Shown piece by piece: positions 25,618 through 34,336 of a stretch of 64,000 nucleotides of DNA. A program made the position numbers and the translations under genes. Positions within the stretch are counted from its first letter, which is position 1. The number at the start of each line of letters is the position of its first letter. The notes under the pieces were generated by a model. It did not search any database, had not been told where the DNA came from, and saw only the letters and a program-made list of their open reading frames with translations. The DNA lies in NCBI RefSeq assembly GCF_021117365.1, contig NZ_CP088262.1, forward strand, positions 1,488,001 to 1,552,000, in the 5' to 3' direction. The DNA is from Nocardioides sp. cx-173. GTDB taxonomy: Bacteria; Actinomycetota; Actinomycetes; Propionibacteriales; Nocardioidaceae.

Positions 25618-25623
25618 GGCGGC

Positions 25624-25629
25624 AACGTA
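25624..25629 (-). promoter_or_regulatory. -10 box TACGTT, leaderless promoter for AsnC-type regulator
   Basis: On the minus strand TACGTT is followed by GCCGCC and the ATG at 25617, the same six-base spacing as other leaderless promoters in this window. Confidence 0.55.
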
Positions 25630-25677
25630 CCCGGGGAGCGCTGCCCCGGCACGTTTCCGGCCCGCGTCCGCGACGAG

Positions 25678-25691
25678 CGAATTCGTTGCCA
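25678..25691. promoter_or_regulatory. candidate polyamine operator, copy 1
   Basis: CGAATTCGTTGCCA in the divergent AsnC-potD region matches GGAATCCGTTGCGA at 34283-34296 in 11 of 14 positions. The core CGAATTCG is a perfect dyad. Both copies sit between divergent genes of the polyamine region, suiting an AsnC-type operator. Confidence 0.4.
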
Positions 25692-25779
25692 GAAGGTTTC
25701 CGATCGACGGTTTCGCTTGTCGGCCCCCCCGGCCCGTGGCACGATCCGATCGTTGGTCTCGCCAGGTCGAGGGAGTCGC

Positions 25780-26973
25780 ATGTCGCCAGACGTTCCCGCT
25801 CGCAGGTCGACACTGTCGCGTCGCGGGGTGCTGAGGGGCGGGGGAGCCGTCGCCTTCGCGGGCGTGAGCGTCGCCGCGCTGAAGCTGCCGTTCTTCTCGG
25901 TGCCGGGCGCCCAGCAGGACCCGGCATCGTGCCGGGCCGCCGACGTCTCCGACGCCGAGAAGGCCCTCGTCATCTCCAACTGGACCGGCTACATCGACCC
26001 GCGCAAGGACCCCGAGTCCACGTGGGCGGGCTTCCGGGACTCGACCGGGATCAAGGTCGACTACAACGTGGACATCAACGACAACGCCGAGTTCTACGCC
26101 AAGGTGAAGAACCAGCTCGGCTCCTGCGACCCCATCGACCGGGACCTGATCATGATGACCGACTGGATGGCCGCGCGGATGATCGGTCTCGGCTGGATCC
26201 AGCCGCTCGAGAAGCGAAACGTGCCGAACCTGCACGCCAACATCATCGACTCCCTGCGCCAGAAGCCCTGGGACCCGGACCTGGAGTACCACGCGCCCTG
26301 GCAGAGCGGCCTGACCGGCATCGCCTACAACGCGGCCGAGACCGGCGAGATCAAGAGCTTCGAGGAGCTCATCACCCGCACGGACCTCAAGGGCAAGGTC
26401 ACCCTGCTCTCGGAGATGCGCGACACGATGGGCTTCCTGCTCAAGGTGGCCGGCGCCGACCCCGCCGACTTCACCGAGGACCAGTGGCACGACGCGCTCG
26501 ACCTGCTCCGCAAGGCGATCGCCGACGAGCAGCTGCGCAGCTTCGCCGGCAACAACTACCTCCAGGAGCTCTCCGGCGGCAACGTCGTGGCCTGCGAGGC
26601 CTGGTCCGGCGATGTCATCCAGGCGCAGTTCGAGAATCCCGACATCAAGTTCGTCGTGCCGGAGGAGGGGCTGTCGCTGTGGAGCGACAACATGATGGTC
26701 CCCAACCTGGCCACCCACCAGGGCAACGCCGAGAAGTGGATCGACTACTACTACGACCCGGCCGTCGCGGCGAAGCTGGCCGCCTGGGTCAACTACATCT
26801 GCCCGGTCGCCGGTGCCCGCGAGGAGATGGAGAAGCTCGACGCCTCCCTCGTCGACAACCCGCTGATCTTCCCCGACGCCGACCTGCTCGCCAACACGTT
26901 CGACTTCATGGATCTCGACGACCGGCAGAACGCGCAGTACGAGAAGGAGTGGGCCGATGTCACAGCTGGCTGA
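25780..26973 (+). CDS. potD: polyamine ABC transporter substrate-binding protein, Tat-exported
   Basis: A 397-aa spermidine/putrescine-binding protein. The N-terminus carries a twin-arginine signal (TLSRRGVLRGGGAVAFAGVSVAALKLP), so it is exported folded. The mature part begins LVISNWTGYIDP, the PotD-type first strand, and has DLIMMTDWMAARMI, YHAPWQSGLTGIAYN and GGNVVACEAWSGDV. The ATG at 25780 is preceded by GAGGGAG. It is the first gene of a six-gene operon and overlaps potA by 17 bases. Specificity within polyamines cannot be read; neighbours favour putrescine. Confidence 0.92.
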   Translation: MSPDVPARRSTLSRRGVLRGGGAVAFAGVSVAALKLPFFSVPGAQQDPASCRAADVSDAEKALVISNWTGYIDPRKDPESTWAGFRDSTGIKVDYNVDINDNAEFYAKVKNQLGSCDPIDRDLIMMTDWMAARMIGLGWIQPLEKRNVPNLHANIIDSLRQKPWDPDLEYHAPWQSGLTGIAYNAAETGEIKSFEELITRTDLKGKVTLLSEMRDTMGFLLKVAGADPADFTEDQWHDALDLLRKAIADEQLRSFAGNNYLQELSGGNVVACEAWSGDVIQAQFENPDIKFVVPEEGLSLWSDNMMVPNLATHQGNAEKWIDYYYDPAVAAKLAAWVNYICPVAGAREEMEKLDASLVDNPLIFPDADLLANTFDFMDLDDRQNAQYEKEWADVTAG

Positions 26974-28144
26974 GGATGCCCCGGCGAGCGAGCCGGCCGA
27001 GCCCAGCGGGTCCGGCGGCGCGGCGTACGACGGGCTGCGGCTGCAGCGCCTGACGAAGTCGTTCGGCGGCGGGTTCACGGCCGTCGACCGCCTCGACCTG
27101 GACGTGCCGCGCGGCTCGTTCTTCGCGCTGCTCGGCCCGTCGGGGTGCGGCAAGACCACGACGCTGCGGATGGTCGCCGGGCTGGAGACGCCGACGTCCG
27201 GCTCGATCGTGCTGTCCGGCCAGGACATCACCGTCGCCAAGCCCTACCGGCGCCCGGTCAACACGGTCTTCCAGAGCTACGCGCTCTTCCCGCACCTCGA
27301 CATCTTCGAGAACGTCGCCTTCGGGCTGCGCCGGCGCAGGTCCGCGCAGGTGAAGGAGAAGGTCGGCGCGATGCTCGAGCTGGTGGAGCTGACCAGCCAG
27401 GCGCGCAAGAAGCCGGCCCAGCTCTCCGGCGGCCAGCAGCAGCGGGTCGCGCTCGCCCGGGCGCTGATCAACGAGCCCGAGGTGCTGCTGCTCGACGAGC
27501 CGCTGGGAGCGCTGGACCTCAAGCTGCGCCGGGCGATGCAGATCGAGATCAAGCGGATCCAGACCGAGGTGCAGCAGACCTTCATCCACGTGACCCACGA
27601 CCAGGAGGAGGCCATGACGATGGCCGACACGGTCGCGGTGATGAACGCCGGCGTCATCGAGCAGATGGGCGCGCCGGCCGAGCTCTACGAGAACCCGCGC
27701 AGCACGTTCGTCGCCAACTTCCTCGGCCAGTCGAACCTCATCTCCGGCACGGTGCGCTCGCGCAGCGCCGACGTCACGTCGGTCGACATGCACGGCATCC
27801 AGGTGTCGGTGCCGACCCGGCGCACGCACGTCGACGGCGACCAGAGCTGGGTGGGGATCCGCCCGGAGAAGGTGCTGATCGGCGAGGAGGGGGCCGAGCT
27901 GGACGCGCCGGGCAACACCATCCCCGGCGGCGTCATCAGCGACGTGAGCTTCGTCGGGGTGAGCACGCAGTACCTCGTGCGGATGCCATGGGGCCAGGAG
28001 TTGCAGGTGTTCTCGCAGAACACCGGCCGCACGCGGATCTTCCGCGCCGGGGAGCGGGTCGAGCTGTCCTGGCGGCCCGAGTACGCGTTCCTGCTCGACC
28101 AGTCCCAGGACGCGACGGCCGGGTCCCAGCGGGACGACGGGTGA
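26957..28144 (+). CDS. potA: polyamine ABC transporter ATP-binding protein
   Basis: A 395-aa ATPase. Walker A is [12 protein letters not shown] (about 61-72), the Q-loop is [21 protein letters not shown], the signature is [15 protein letters not shown], Walker B is [12 protein letters not shown], and the H-loop is [19 protein letters not shown] domain follows ([12 protein letters not shown]...). It starts within the potD 3' end and its TGA overlaps the potB GTG. It energises uptake through PotB and PotC. Confidence 0.94.
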   Translation: MSQLAEDAPASEPAEPSGSGGAAYDGLRLQRLTKSFGGGFTAVDRLDLDVPRGSFFALLGPSGCGKTTTLRMVAGLETPTSGSIVLSGQDITVAKPYRRPVNTVFQSYALFPHLDIFENVAFGLRRRRSAQVKEKVGAMLELVELTSQARKKPAQLSGGQQQRVALARALINEPEVLLLDEPLGALDLKLRRAMQIEIKRIQTEVQQTFIHVTHDQEEAMTMADTVAVMNAGVIEQMGAPAELYENPRSTFVANFLGQSNLISGTVRSRSADVTSVDMHGIQVSVPTRRTHVDGDQSWVGIRPEKVLIGEEGAELDAPGNTIPGGVISDVSFVGVSTQYLVRMPWGQELQVFSQNTGRTRIFRAGERVELSWRPEYAFLLDQSQDATAGSQRDDG

Positions 28145-29001
28145 GCGACACGGTGCGGCGCCGGGGGCGGGTCGGCTACCTGCTCCTGCTCCCGGCCGCC
28201 CTGTGGCTGCTGGTGTTCTTCGTGGTGCCGCTCTACTCGCTGGTCGCGACCAGCCTCTTCGACCCGGCCGGATCGGACTTCCGCGGCTACGAGATGAGCT
28301 ACGCGTTCGGCAACTACGGCGACGTCGTGCGCGACTACGCCGGCCCGTTCGGGCGCTCGCTCATGTACGGCGCGCTGGCCACGCTGTTCTGCCTGGTGCT
28401 CGGCTACGTGCTCGCCTACGCGATCGCGTTCAAGGCCGGCCGCTGGAAGAACCTGATGCTGGTGCTGGTGATCGCGCCGTTCTTCACCAGCTTCCTGGTG
28501 CGGACGCTGTCCTGGAAGCTGATCCTCGCCGACGACGGCTTCGTCGTGAACACCCTGCAGACCCTGCAGGTCCTCGGTGACGACGGCCGGCTGCTGGCGA
28601 CGCCGATCGCGGTCGTGGCGGGACTGACGTACAACTTCCTGCCGTTCATGGTGCTGCCGCTGTACGCCAGCCTGGACAAGATCGACCCTCGGCTCATCGA
28701 GGCCTCCGGCGACCTGTACGCCCACCCGGTCGTCGGGTTCTTCAAGGTGACCTGGCCGCTGTCGCTGCCGGGCGTCGTGTCCGGCACGCTGCTGACGTTC
28801 ATCCCGTCGGTCGGCGACTACATCAACGCGCAGTTCCTCGGCAGCACCAACGAGCGGGTGATCGGCAACGTCATCCAGGCGCAGTTCACCGACGCCAACA
28901 ACTACCCGGTCGCCTCGGCGCTGTCGGTGCTGCTGATGGTGATCATCCTGGCGATGGTGCTGGTCTACGTGCGGCGGGCCGGCACGGAGGAGCTGCTCTG
29001 A
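28141..29001 (+). CDS. potB: polyamine ABC transporter permease
   Basis: A 286-aa membrane permease with six helices. It has the PotB-type start (VGYLLLLPAALWLLVFFVVPLYSLVATSL) and the EAA loop EASGDLYAHPVVGFFKVTWPLSLPGV, which docks on PotA. The GTG at 28141 overlaps the potA stop by four bases, and the stop shares one base with the potC ATG (TGATG). This supports a single transcript. Confidence 0.93.
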   Translation: MSDTVRRRGRVGYLLLLPAALWLLVFFVVPLYSLVATSLFDPAGSDFRGYEMSYAFGNYGDVVRDYAGPFGRSLMYGALATLFCLVLGYVLAYAIAFKAGRWKNLMLVLVIAPFFTSFLVRTLSWKLILADDGFVVNTLQTLQVLGDDGRLLATPIAVVAGLTYNFLPFMVLPLYASLDKIDPRLIEASGDLYAHPVVGFFKVTWPLSLPGVVSGTLLTFIPSVGDYINAQFLGSTNERVIGNVIQAQFTDANNYPVASALSVLLMVIILAMVLVYVRRAGTEELL

Positions 29002-29792
29002 TGCGCTGGGTCAAGGAGCGGCTGGTCCTCGCCCTCGGGCTGCTGGTGCTCGTCTACACCTTCGTGCCGATCTTCATCGTGGTCGCGATGAGCTTCAACA
29101 ACCCCGGCGGGCGCAACGTCTACCAGTTCGGGAGCTTCACCTGGGACAACTGGAAGGACCCCTGCGGCCCCGACGACCTGTGCAGCACCCTGCTGACCAG
29201 CATCCAGATCAGCCTGTTGGCGACGCTGGTCGCGACGCTGCTTGGCACGCTGGCGGCGTTCGCGCTGGTGCGCCACGACTTCACCGGCCGCTCGGCGTCC
29301 AACCTGCTGATCTTCCTGCCGATGGCGGCCCCCGAGATCGTGCTGGGCTCCTCGCTGCTGGCGCTGTTCGTGGCGTCCGGCTTCGCAGGCCAGCTGGGCT
29401 TCTGGACGATCTTCATCGCGCACGTGATGTTCTGCCTGTCCTTCGTGGTGGTCACGGTGCGTGCGCGGCTGGCCGGCATGGACGACGACCTCGAGCAGGC
29501 CGCGATGGATCTCTATGCCACGCCGGGGCAGACGTTCTGGCGGGTGACGTTCCCGCTGGTCCTGCCCGGCATCCTCGGTGCGGCGCTGCTGAGCTTCTCG
29601 TTGTCCTTCGACGACTTCATCGTCACGAACCTCAACTCCGGCAACACCACGACCTTCCCGATGTACGTCTACGGCCAGGAGCGGGTCGGGGTGCCGATGC
29701 AGGTCAACGTGGTCGGCACCTTGATGTTCCTGGTGTCCATCGCGATCGTCGTCGGCATGGAGCTGCGCAGCCGGCGCCGCGCCCCGGCGTGA
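29001..29792 (+). CDS. potC: polyamine ABC transporter permease
   Basis: A 263-aa permease with about six helices. The first helix (LVLALGLLVLVYTFVPIFIVVAMSFN) and the EAA loop AAMDLYATPGQTFWRVTFPLVLPGILGA are typical of PotC, as is FSLSFDDFIVTNLNSG near the C-terminus. It overlaps potB by one base and the following oxidase gene by four. It forms the channel with PotB. Confidence 0.94.
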   Translation: MRWVKERLVLALGLLVLVYTFVPIFIVVAMSFNNPGGRNVYQFGSFTWDNWKDPCGPDDLCSTLLTSIQISLLATLVATLLGTLAAFALVRHDFTGRSASNLLIFLPMAAPEIVLGSSLLALFVASGFAGQLGFWTIFIAHVMFCLSFVVVTVRARLAGMDDDLEQAAMDLYATPGQTFWRVTFPLVLPGILGAALLSFSLSFDDFIVTNLNSGNTTTFPMYVYGQERVGVPMQVNVVGTLMFLVSIAIVVGMELRSRRRAPA

Positions 29793-31186
29793 CCACGCCC
29801 GCCGCCGCGCTCGCCGCCGCCGCCCCGTCGGTCTTCTGGCTGGACGACGCCGCGCGTCCCGGAGCCCTGCCCCCGCTCGCCGGTCGGGTGGGCGCCGACC
29901 TGGTCGTGGTCGGCGGCGGGTACGCCGGACTGTGGACCGCCCTGCGCGCCGTCGAGCGCGACCCTGGCCGATCGGTGGTCGTGCTCGAGGCCGGCAGGTG
30001 CGGGCAGGAGGCCAGCGGCCGCAACGGGGGCTTCGCCTCCGCCAGCCTCACCCACGGGTTCGCCAACGGGCTGGCGCGCTGGCCCACCGAGCTGGCCACG
30101 CTCGACCGGCTGGGCGCCGACAACCTGCGCGCCATCGGCGACACCGTCGCGCGCCACGGCATCGACTGCCACTGGGAGGAGACCGGCGAGCTGTCGGTCG
30201 CCGCCGCCCCGCACCAGCTGGCCGAGCTCGAGGAGCTGGCGGCGGCGATGACGGCCGCGGGCCACGAGGTCGCCCTGCTGGACCGGACCGCCGTACGGCA
30301 GCGGCTGGACTCGCCGACGTACGTCGGCGGGCTGGCCGACCCGCACGGCACCGCGCTGGTCGAGCCGGCCCGGCTCGCATGGGGCCTGCGCCGGGCCTGC
30401 CTGGACCTGGGGGTGCGGATCTTCGAGGACACCCGGGCCACCGCACTCGGCGACGACGGCGCGGGGATCGTGGTCTCGACGACCGGCGGCTCGGCGCATG
30501 CCGGTCAGGTGGCGCTCGCCACGAACGCGTTCCCCTCGCTGCTGCGGCGGCTGCGGCTGCGGACGGTGCCGGTCTACGACCACGTGCTCATGACCGAGCC
30601 GCTGTCGGCGGCGCAGCTGGCGTCGATCGGCTGGGCAGGTCGCGAGGGCGTCGGTGACTCCGCGAACCTCTTCCACTACCTCCGCCTGACGCGAGACGAC
30701 CGGATCCTGTGGGGCGGCTACGACGCGGTCTACCACTACGGCTCGCGCATCGCGCGCGACCTGGAGCAGAGCGACCGGACGCACGGGCTGCTGGCGGAGC
30801 ACTTCTTCGCGACGTTCCCGCAGCTCGAGGGGCTGCGGTTCACCCACCGCTGGGGCGGGGTGATCGACACGTGCACGCGGTTCGCGGCGTTCTTCGGGAC
30901 CGCTCGCGCCGGACGGGTCGGCTACGCGCTGGGCTACACCGGCCTCGGCGTGGCGGCGACGCGCTTCGGCGCCGACGTGGTGCTGGACCTGCTGGACGGC
31001 GAGGAGACCGAGCGGACGGCGCTGGAGATGGTGCGCCGGCGCCCGCCGCCGTTCCCGCCGGAGCCGGCGCGCTACGCCGGCATCCAGCTGACCCGGTGGT
31101 CGCTGGCGCGCGCCGACCGCCACGATGGACGACGCAACGTGTGGCTGCGCGCGCTGGACGCGGCGGGGCTGGGGTTCGACTCATGA
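29789..31186 (+). CDS. FAD-dependent amine oxidase, PuuB/DadA-like
   Basis: A 465-aa flavoprotein of the DAO family. The dinucleotide motif is ADLVVVGGGYAGLWTALRAVE (about 36-56), followed by GRCGQEASGRNGGFASASL, the covalent or close-FAD segment found in gamma-glutamylputrescine oxidoreductase-like proteins. The C-terminal LGYTGLGVAATRFGADVVLDL completes the FAD site. The GTG overlaps the potC stop, tying it to polyamine uptake. It probably oxidises putrescine or a derivative to an aldehyde. No gamma-glutamylpolyamine synthetase gene is in the window, so the exact substrate is open. Confidence 0.82.
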   Translation: MTTPAAALAAAAPSVFWLDDAARPGALPPLAGRVGADLVVVGGGYAGLWTALRAVERDPGRSVVVLEAGRCGQEASGRNGGFASASLTHGFANGLARWPTELATLDRLGADNLRAIGDTVARHGIDCHWEETGELSVAAAPHQLAELEELAAAMTAAGHEVALLDRTAVRQRLDSPTYVGGLADPHGTALVEPARLAWGLRRACLDLGVRIFEDTRATALGDDGAGIVVSTTGGSAHAGQVALATNAFPSLLRRLRLRTVPVYDHVLMTEPLSAAQLASIGWAGREGVGDSANLFHYLRLTRDDRILWGGYDAVYHYGSRIARDLEQSDRTHGLLAEHFFATFPQLEGLRFTHRWGGVIDTCTRFAAFFGTARAGRVGYALGYTGLGVAATRFGADVVLDLLDGEETERTALEMVRRRPPPFPPEPARYAGIQLTRWSLARADRHDGRRNVWLRALDAAGLGFDS

Positions 31187-31197
31187 GGGAGACGCAG

Positions 31198-32694
31198 ATG
31201 GACGTGGTGACGCACTGGCGCGCCGGCGAGCGGTGGACCGGCTCGGGCGAGCGGCTCGGCGACGTCTACGACCCCGCGACCGGTCGGGTTGCGCGGCAGG
31301 TGGCGTTCGCGTCGCCCTCCGACGTGGAGGCTGTGGTGTCCGCGGCGGTCGAGGCAGGGCGCGAGTGGGCAGCGGCGTCGCTGTCACGCCGTACGGCGGT
31401 GCTCTTCGCGTTCCGCGAGGTGCTCGCGCGCCGCCGCTCGGAGGTGGCCGCGGCGATCACCGCCGAGCACGGCAAGGTGCTCGACGACGCGCTGGGCGAG
31501 GTGCAGCGCGGGCTGGAGGTCGTGGAGTTCGCCTGCGGGGCGCCGCACTTGCTCAAGGGCGGCTTCAGCGACGGGGTCTCCAGCGGCGTCGACGTCTACT
31601 CGATCCGCCAGCCGCTCGGCGTCGTCGGCGTCATCTCGCCGTTCAACTTCCCGGCGATGGTGCCGCTCTGGTTCGTCCCCGTCGCGATCGCCTGTGGCAA
31701 CGCGGTCGTGCTCAAGCCGTCGGAGAAGGACCCGTCGGCCTCGATGCTGCTGGCCGAGCTGTGGGCCGAGGCGGGACTGCCGCCGGGCGTCTTCTCGGTC
31801 CTGCAGGGCGACAAGGTCGCGGTCGACGGCCTGCTCACGCACCCGGACGTCAAGGCGGTCTCGTTCGTCGGCTCGACGCCGGTGGCGCGCTACGTCTTCG
31901 AGACCGGCACGGCGCACGGCAAGCGGGTCCAGGCCCTCGGTGGCGCCAAGAACCACATGGTGGTGCTGCCCGACGCCGACCTCGAGGCCGCCGCCGACGC
32001 CGCCGTGTCCGCGGGCTTCGGCTCGGCCGGTGAGCGGTGCATGGCGATCTCGGCGCTGGTCTGCGTCGACCCGGTCGCCGACGAGCTGGTGCCGCTGATC
32101 GCCTCGCGGATGGCGGCGCTGGTGACCGGCGACGGCCGTCTCGGCTGCGACATGGGGCCGCTGGTGACGGGCGAGCACCGCGACAAGGTGGCGTCGTACG
32201 TCGAGGTCGGTGTCGCGGCGGGCGCGACATTGGTCGTGGACGGCCGGTCGGTGGTGCCGACGGGGGAGCCCGGCGGCTTCTGGCTGGGACCGACCCTCTT
32301 CGACCACGTGACGCCCGGGATGTCGATCTATGACGAGGAGATCTTCGGCCCGGTGCTGTCGGTCCTTCGGGTCCCCACCTACGACGACGCGCTGGCGCTG
32401 GTCAACGCCAACCCCTACGGCAACGGCACCGCGATCTTCACCCACGACGGCGGCGCGGCCCGGCGCTTCCAGCGCGAGGTGGAGGTCGGCATGGTGGGCA
32501 TCAACGTCCCGATCCCGGTGCCGATGGCCTACTACTCCTTCGGCGGCTGGAAGTCCTCGCTCTTCGGCGACACCCACGCCCACGGCACCGAGGGCGTGCA
32601 CTTCTACACCCGCGGCAAGGTCGTCACCTCCCGCTGGCCCGCCCCCGACTCGCCGCGTCCCGGTGTCGACCTGGGGTTCCCGCAGCACACGTGA
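31198..32694 (+). CDS. CoA-acylating-type aldehyde dehydrogenase, MmsA-like
   Basis: A 498-aa NAD-dependent aldehyde dehydrogenase most like methylmalonate-semialdehyde dehydrogenase: EHGKVLDDALGEVQRGLEVVEFACG, PFNFPAMVPLWFVPVAIACGNAV, the catalytic Cys in GSAGERCMAISALVCV, and NPYGNGTAIFTHDG. The position usually held by the general-base Glu is not evident, as in MmsA-type CoA-acylating enzymes. In this operon it may oxidise an amino-acid semialdehyde such as malonate semialdehyde from beta-alanine. The ATG at 31198 is preferred over 31183 for the GAGGGAG before it and the normal length, though 31183 overlaps the previous stop. Confidence 0.82.
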   Translation: MDVVTHWRAGERWTGSGERLGDVYDPATGRVARQVAFASPSDVEAVVSAAVEAGREWAAASLSRRTAVLFAFREVLARRRSEVAAAITAEHGKVLDDALGEVQRGLEVVEFACGAPHLLKGGFSDGVSSGVDVYSIRQPLGVVGVISPFNFPAMVPLWFVPVAIACGNAVVLKPSEKDPSASMLLAELWAEAGLPPGVFSVLQGDKVAVDGLLTHPDVKAVSFVGSTPVARYVFETGTAHGKRVQALGGAKNHMVVLPDADLEAAADAAVSAGFGSAGERCMAISALVCVDPVADELVPLIASRMAALVTGDGRLGCDMGPLVTGEHRDKVASYVEVGVAAGATLVVDGRSVVPTGEPGGFWLGPTLFDHVTPGMSIYDEEIFGPVLSVLRVPTYDDALALVNANPYGNGTAIFTHDGGAARRFQREVEVGMVGINVPIPVPMAYYSFGGWKSSLFGDTHAHGTEGVHFYTRGKVVTSRWPAPDSPRPGVDLGFPQHT

Positions 32695-32713
32695 GTCACC
32701 TCGACTGTCACAG

Positions 32714-32737
32714 GATTCACCGGGCACCCGGTGAATC
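32714..32737. terminator. palindrome between convergent genes (11-bp arms)
   Basis: GATTCACCGGG, a CA loop, and CCCGGTGAATC form a perfect hairpin 19 bases after the MmsA-like stop. Its core TTCACCGGGCACCCGGTGAA is repeated at 32778-32797. It probably terminates the rightward operon; there is no T-run. Confidence 0.7.
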
Positions 32738-32769
32738 TCCTGCCTCCGGTACGAAGCTTCGTCGGGGAG

Positions 32770-32805
32770 GCGCGAGTTTCACCGGGCACCCGGTGAAACT
32801 CGCGC
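32770..32805. terminator. large palindrome between convergent genes (17-bp arms)
   Basis: GCGCGAGTTTCACCGGG (32770-32786), a CA loop, and the exact complement at 32789-32805. It lies 21 bases from the aminotransferase stop. A third dyad, ACGAAGCTTCGT (32751-32762), lies between this and the 32714 palindrome, so the whole 132-base intergenic gap is nested structure. Confidence 0.75.
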
Positions 32806-32826
32806 GCGGCCCCAAGCCAGCCGCGA

Positions 32827-34215
32827 TCACAGCAGCGAGTACGCCTTGTCCAGCACTACCCGCAGGATCTGCTCGATCTCGTCGAAGTGGCTCTGGTCGG
32901 CGATGAGGGGGGGAGCGAGCTGGACGACCGGGTCGCCGCGGTCGTCGGCGCGGCAGTAGAGGCCCTCGGCGTAGAGCTGCTTGGACACGAAGCCGAACAG
33001 CAGCCGCTCGCACTCCTCGGCGGTGAAGGTCTCCTTGGTGGCCTGGTCCTTGACGAGCTCGATGCCGTAGAAGTACCCGTCGCCCCGTACGTCGCCCACG
33101 ATCGGCAGGTCCTTGAGCCGCTCGAGCGTCGCACGGAAGCCGGCCTCGTGGTCGCGCACGTGCTCGAGCACCTTCTCCTCCTCGAAGAGCTCGAGGTTGC
33201 GCAGGCCGACGGCGGTGGAGACGGGGTGGCCGCCGAAGGTGTAGCCGTGGGCGAACATCGCGCCCGGCTCCAGGAACGGCTCCATCAGACGGTCGGAGGC
33301 GATCATCGCGCCGAGCGGGGCGTAGCCCGAGGTGATGCCCTTCGCGCAGGTGATCATGTCGGGCTGGTAGCCGTAGCGCTCCGAGCCGAACATGTGGCCC
33401 AGCCGTCCGAACGCGCAGATGACCTCGTCGGAGACCAGCAGCACGTCGTACTCGTCGCAGATCTCGCGCACCCGCTGGAAGTAGCCCGGGGGCGGCGGGA
33501 AGCAGCCGCCGGCGTTCTGGACGGGCTCGAGGAAGACCGCGGCGACGGTGTCGGGGCCCTCGGCCTCGATCGCGACCGCGATCTGGTCGGCGGCCCAGCG
33601 CCCGAAGGCCTCGGGGTCGCTGCCGTCGAGGAAGCCGCCGGTGATCGCCTCGGCGCGGTAGGAGTTGGTGTTGGGCACCCGGAACGTCGAGGGCACCAGC
33701 GGCTCGAACTGCTGCTTGAGCAGTGGCAGCCCGGTGATCGACAGCGCCCCCTGCGTGGTGCCGTGGTAGGCGATGGAGCGGCTGACCACCTTGTGCTTCA
33801 TCGGCCGTCCGGTGAGCTTGAAGTAGTTCTTCGCGAGCTTCCACGCGGTCTCGACCGCCTCGCCGCCGCCGCTGGTGAAGAAGACCCGGTTGAGGTCTCC
33901 GGGCGCGTACGACGCCACCTTGTCGGCGAGCTCGATGGCGCTGGGGTGGGCGTAGGACCACAGCGGCATGAAGGCCAGCTCCTGGGCCTGCTTCGCCGCG
34001 GCCTCGGCGAGCTCGGTGCGGCCGTGGCCGAGCTGGGAGACGAACAGCCCCGCGAGCGCGTCGAGGTAGCGCTTGCCGTTGCTGTCCCAGAGGTAGGCGC
34101 CCTCGCCGCGCACGATCACCGGCACGTCGGCGTCGGCGTAGGAGCCGTGCCGGGTGAAGTGCATCCACAGGTGGTCCTTGGCGGCGCGCTGCAGCTGCTC
34201 GTTGTCCATGCTCAT
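32827..34215 (-). CDS. class III aminotransferase, putrescine/omega-amino acid type
   Basis: A 462-aa PLP enzyme. The PLP lysine is in TCAKGITSGYAPLGAMIAS (about 285). Upstream are FFTSGGGEAVETAWKLAKNYF for cofactor phosphate binding and VSDEVICAFGRLG with the Asp that contacts the pyridine nitrogen. The pattern is that of omega-amino-acid:pyruvate or putrescine:pyruvate transaminases (SpuC-like). It faces the oxidase/dehydrogenase operon convergently and is divergent from the aminobutyraldehyde dehydrogenase gene, so it probably supplies aminoaldehyde from putrescine. The first ATG is used. Confidence 0.88.
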   Translation of the reverse strand: MSMDNEQLQRAAKDHLWMHFTRHGSYADADVPVIVRGEGAYLWDSNGKRYLDALAGLFVSQLGHGRTELAEAAAKQAQELAFMPLWSYAHPSAIELADKVASYAPGDLNRVFFTSGGGEAVETAWKLAKNYFKLTGRPMKHKVVSRSIAYHGTTQGALSITGLPLLKQQFEPLVPSTFRVPNTNSYRAEAITGGFLDGSDPEAFGRWAADQIAVAIEAEGPDTVAAVFLEPVQNAGGCFPPPPGYFQRVREICDEYDVLLVSDEVICAFGRLGHMFGSERYGYQPDMITCAKGITSGYAPLGAMIASDRLMEPFLEPGAMFAHGYTFGGHPVSTAVGLRNLELFEEEKVLEHVRDHEAGFRATLERLKDLPIVGDVRGDGYFYGIELVKDQATKETFTAEECERLLFGFVSKQLYAEGLYCRADDRGDPVVQLAPPLIADQSHFDEIEQILRVVLDKAYSLL

Positions 34216-34282
34216 GCGTCCATGGTGGGGGTCGCCCCGGGTGGTGGCAAGTGAATCAGGGGTGAAGCGGCCCGATTTCGAC

Positions 34283-34296
34283 GGAATCCGTTGCGA
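34283..34296. promoter_or_regulatory. candidate polyamine operator, copy 2
   Basis: GGAATCCGTTGCGA, with the dyad ACGGAATCCGT overlapping it, lies between the divergent aminotransferase and aminobutyraldehyde dehydrogenase genes. It resembles the motif at 25678-25691 beside the AsnC-type regulator. Confidence 0.4.
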
Positions 34297-34324
34297 CTCC
34301 CCGCCGATGAGTCCGTGAATCCTC

Positions 34325-34330
34325 TAGGCT
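34325..34330 (+). promoter_or_regulatory. -10 box TAGGCT, leaderless promoter for aminobutyraldehyde dehydrogenase
   Basis: TAGGCT, six bases (CGCGCC), then the ATG at 34337. The candidate operator at 34283-34296 lies about 30 bases upstream, a position suited to control. Confidence 0.55.
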
Positions 34331-34336
34331 CGCGCC

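Noticed and set aside
25144..27240. 698-codon frame that would fuse the AsnC regulator to a long N-terminal part
   Set aside because: Only the last 157 codons are AsnC-like; the rest is antisense to potD and potA, and a leaderless -10 fixes the start at 25617.
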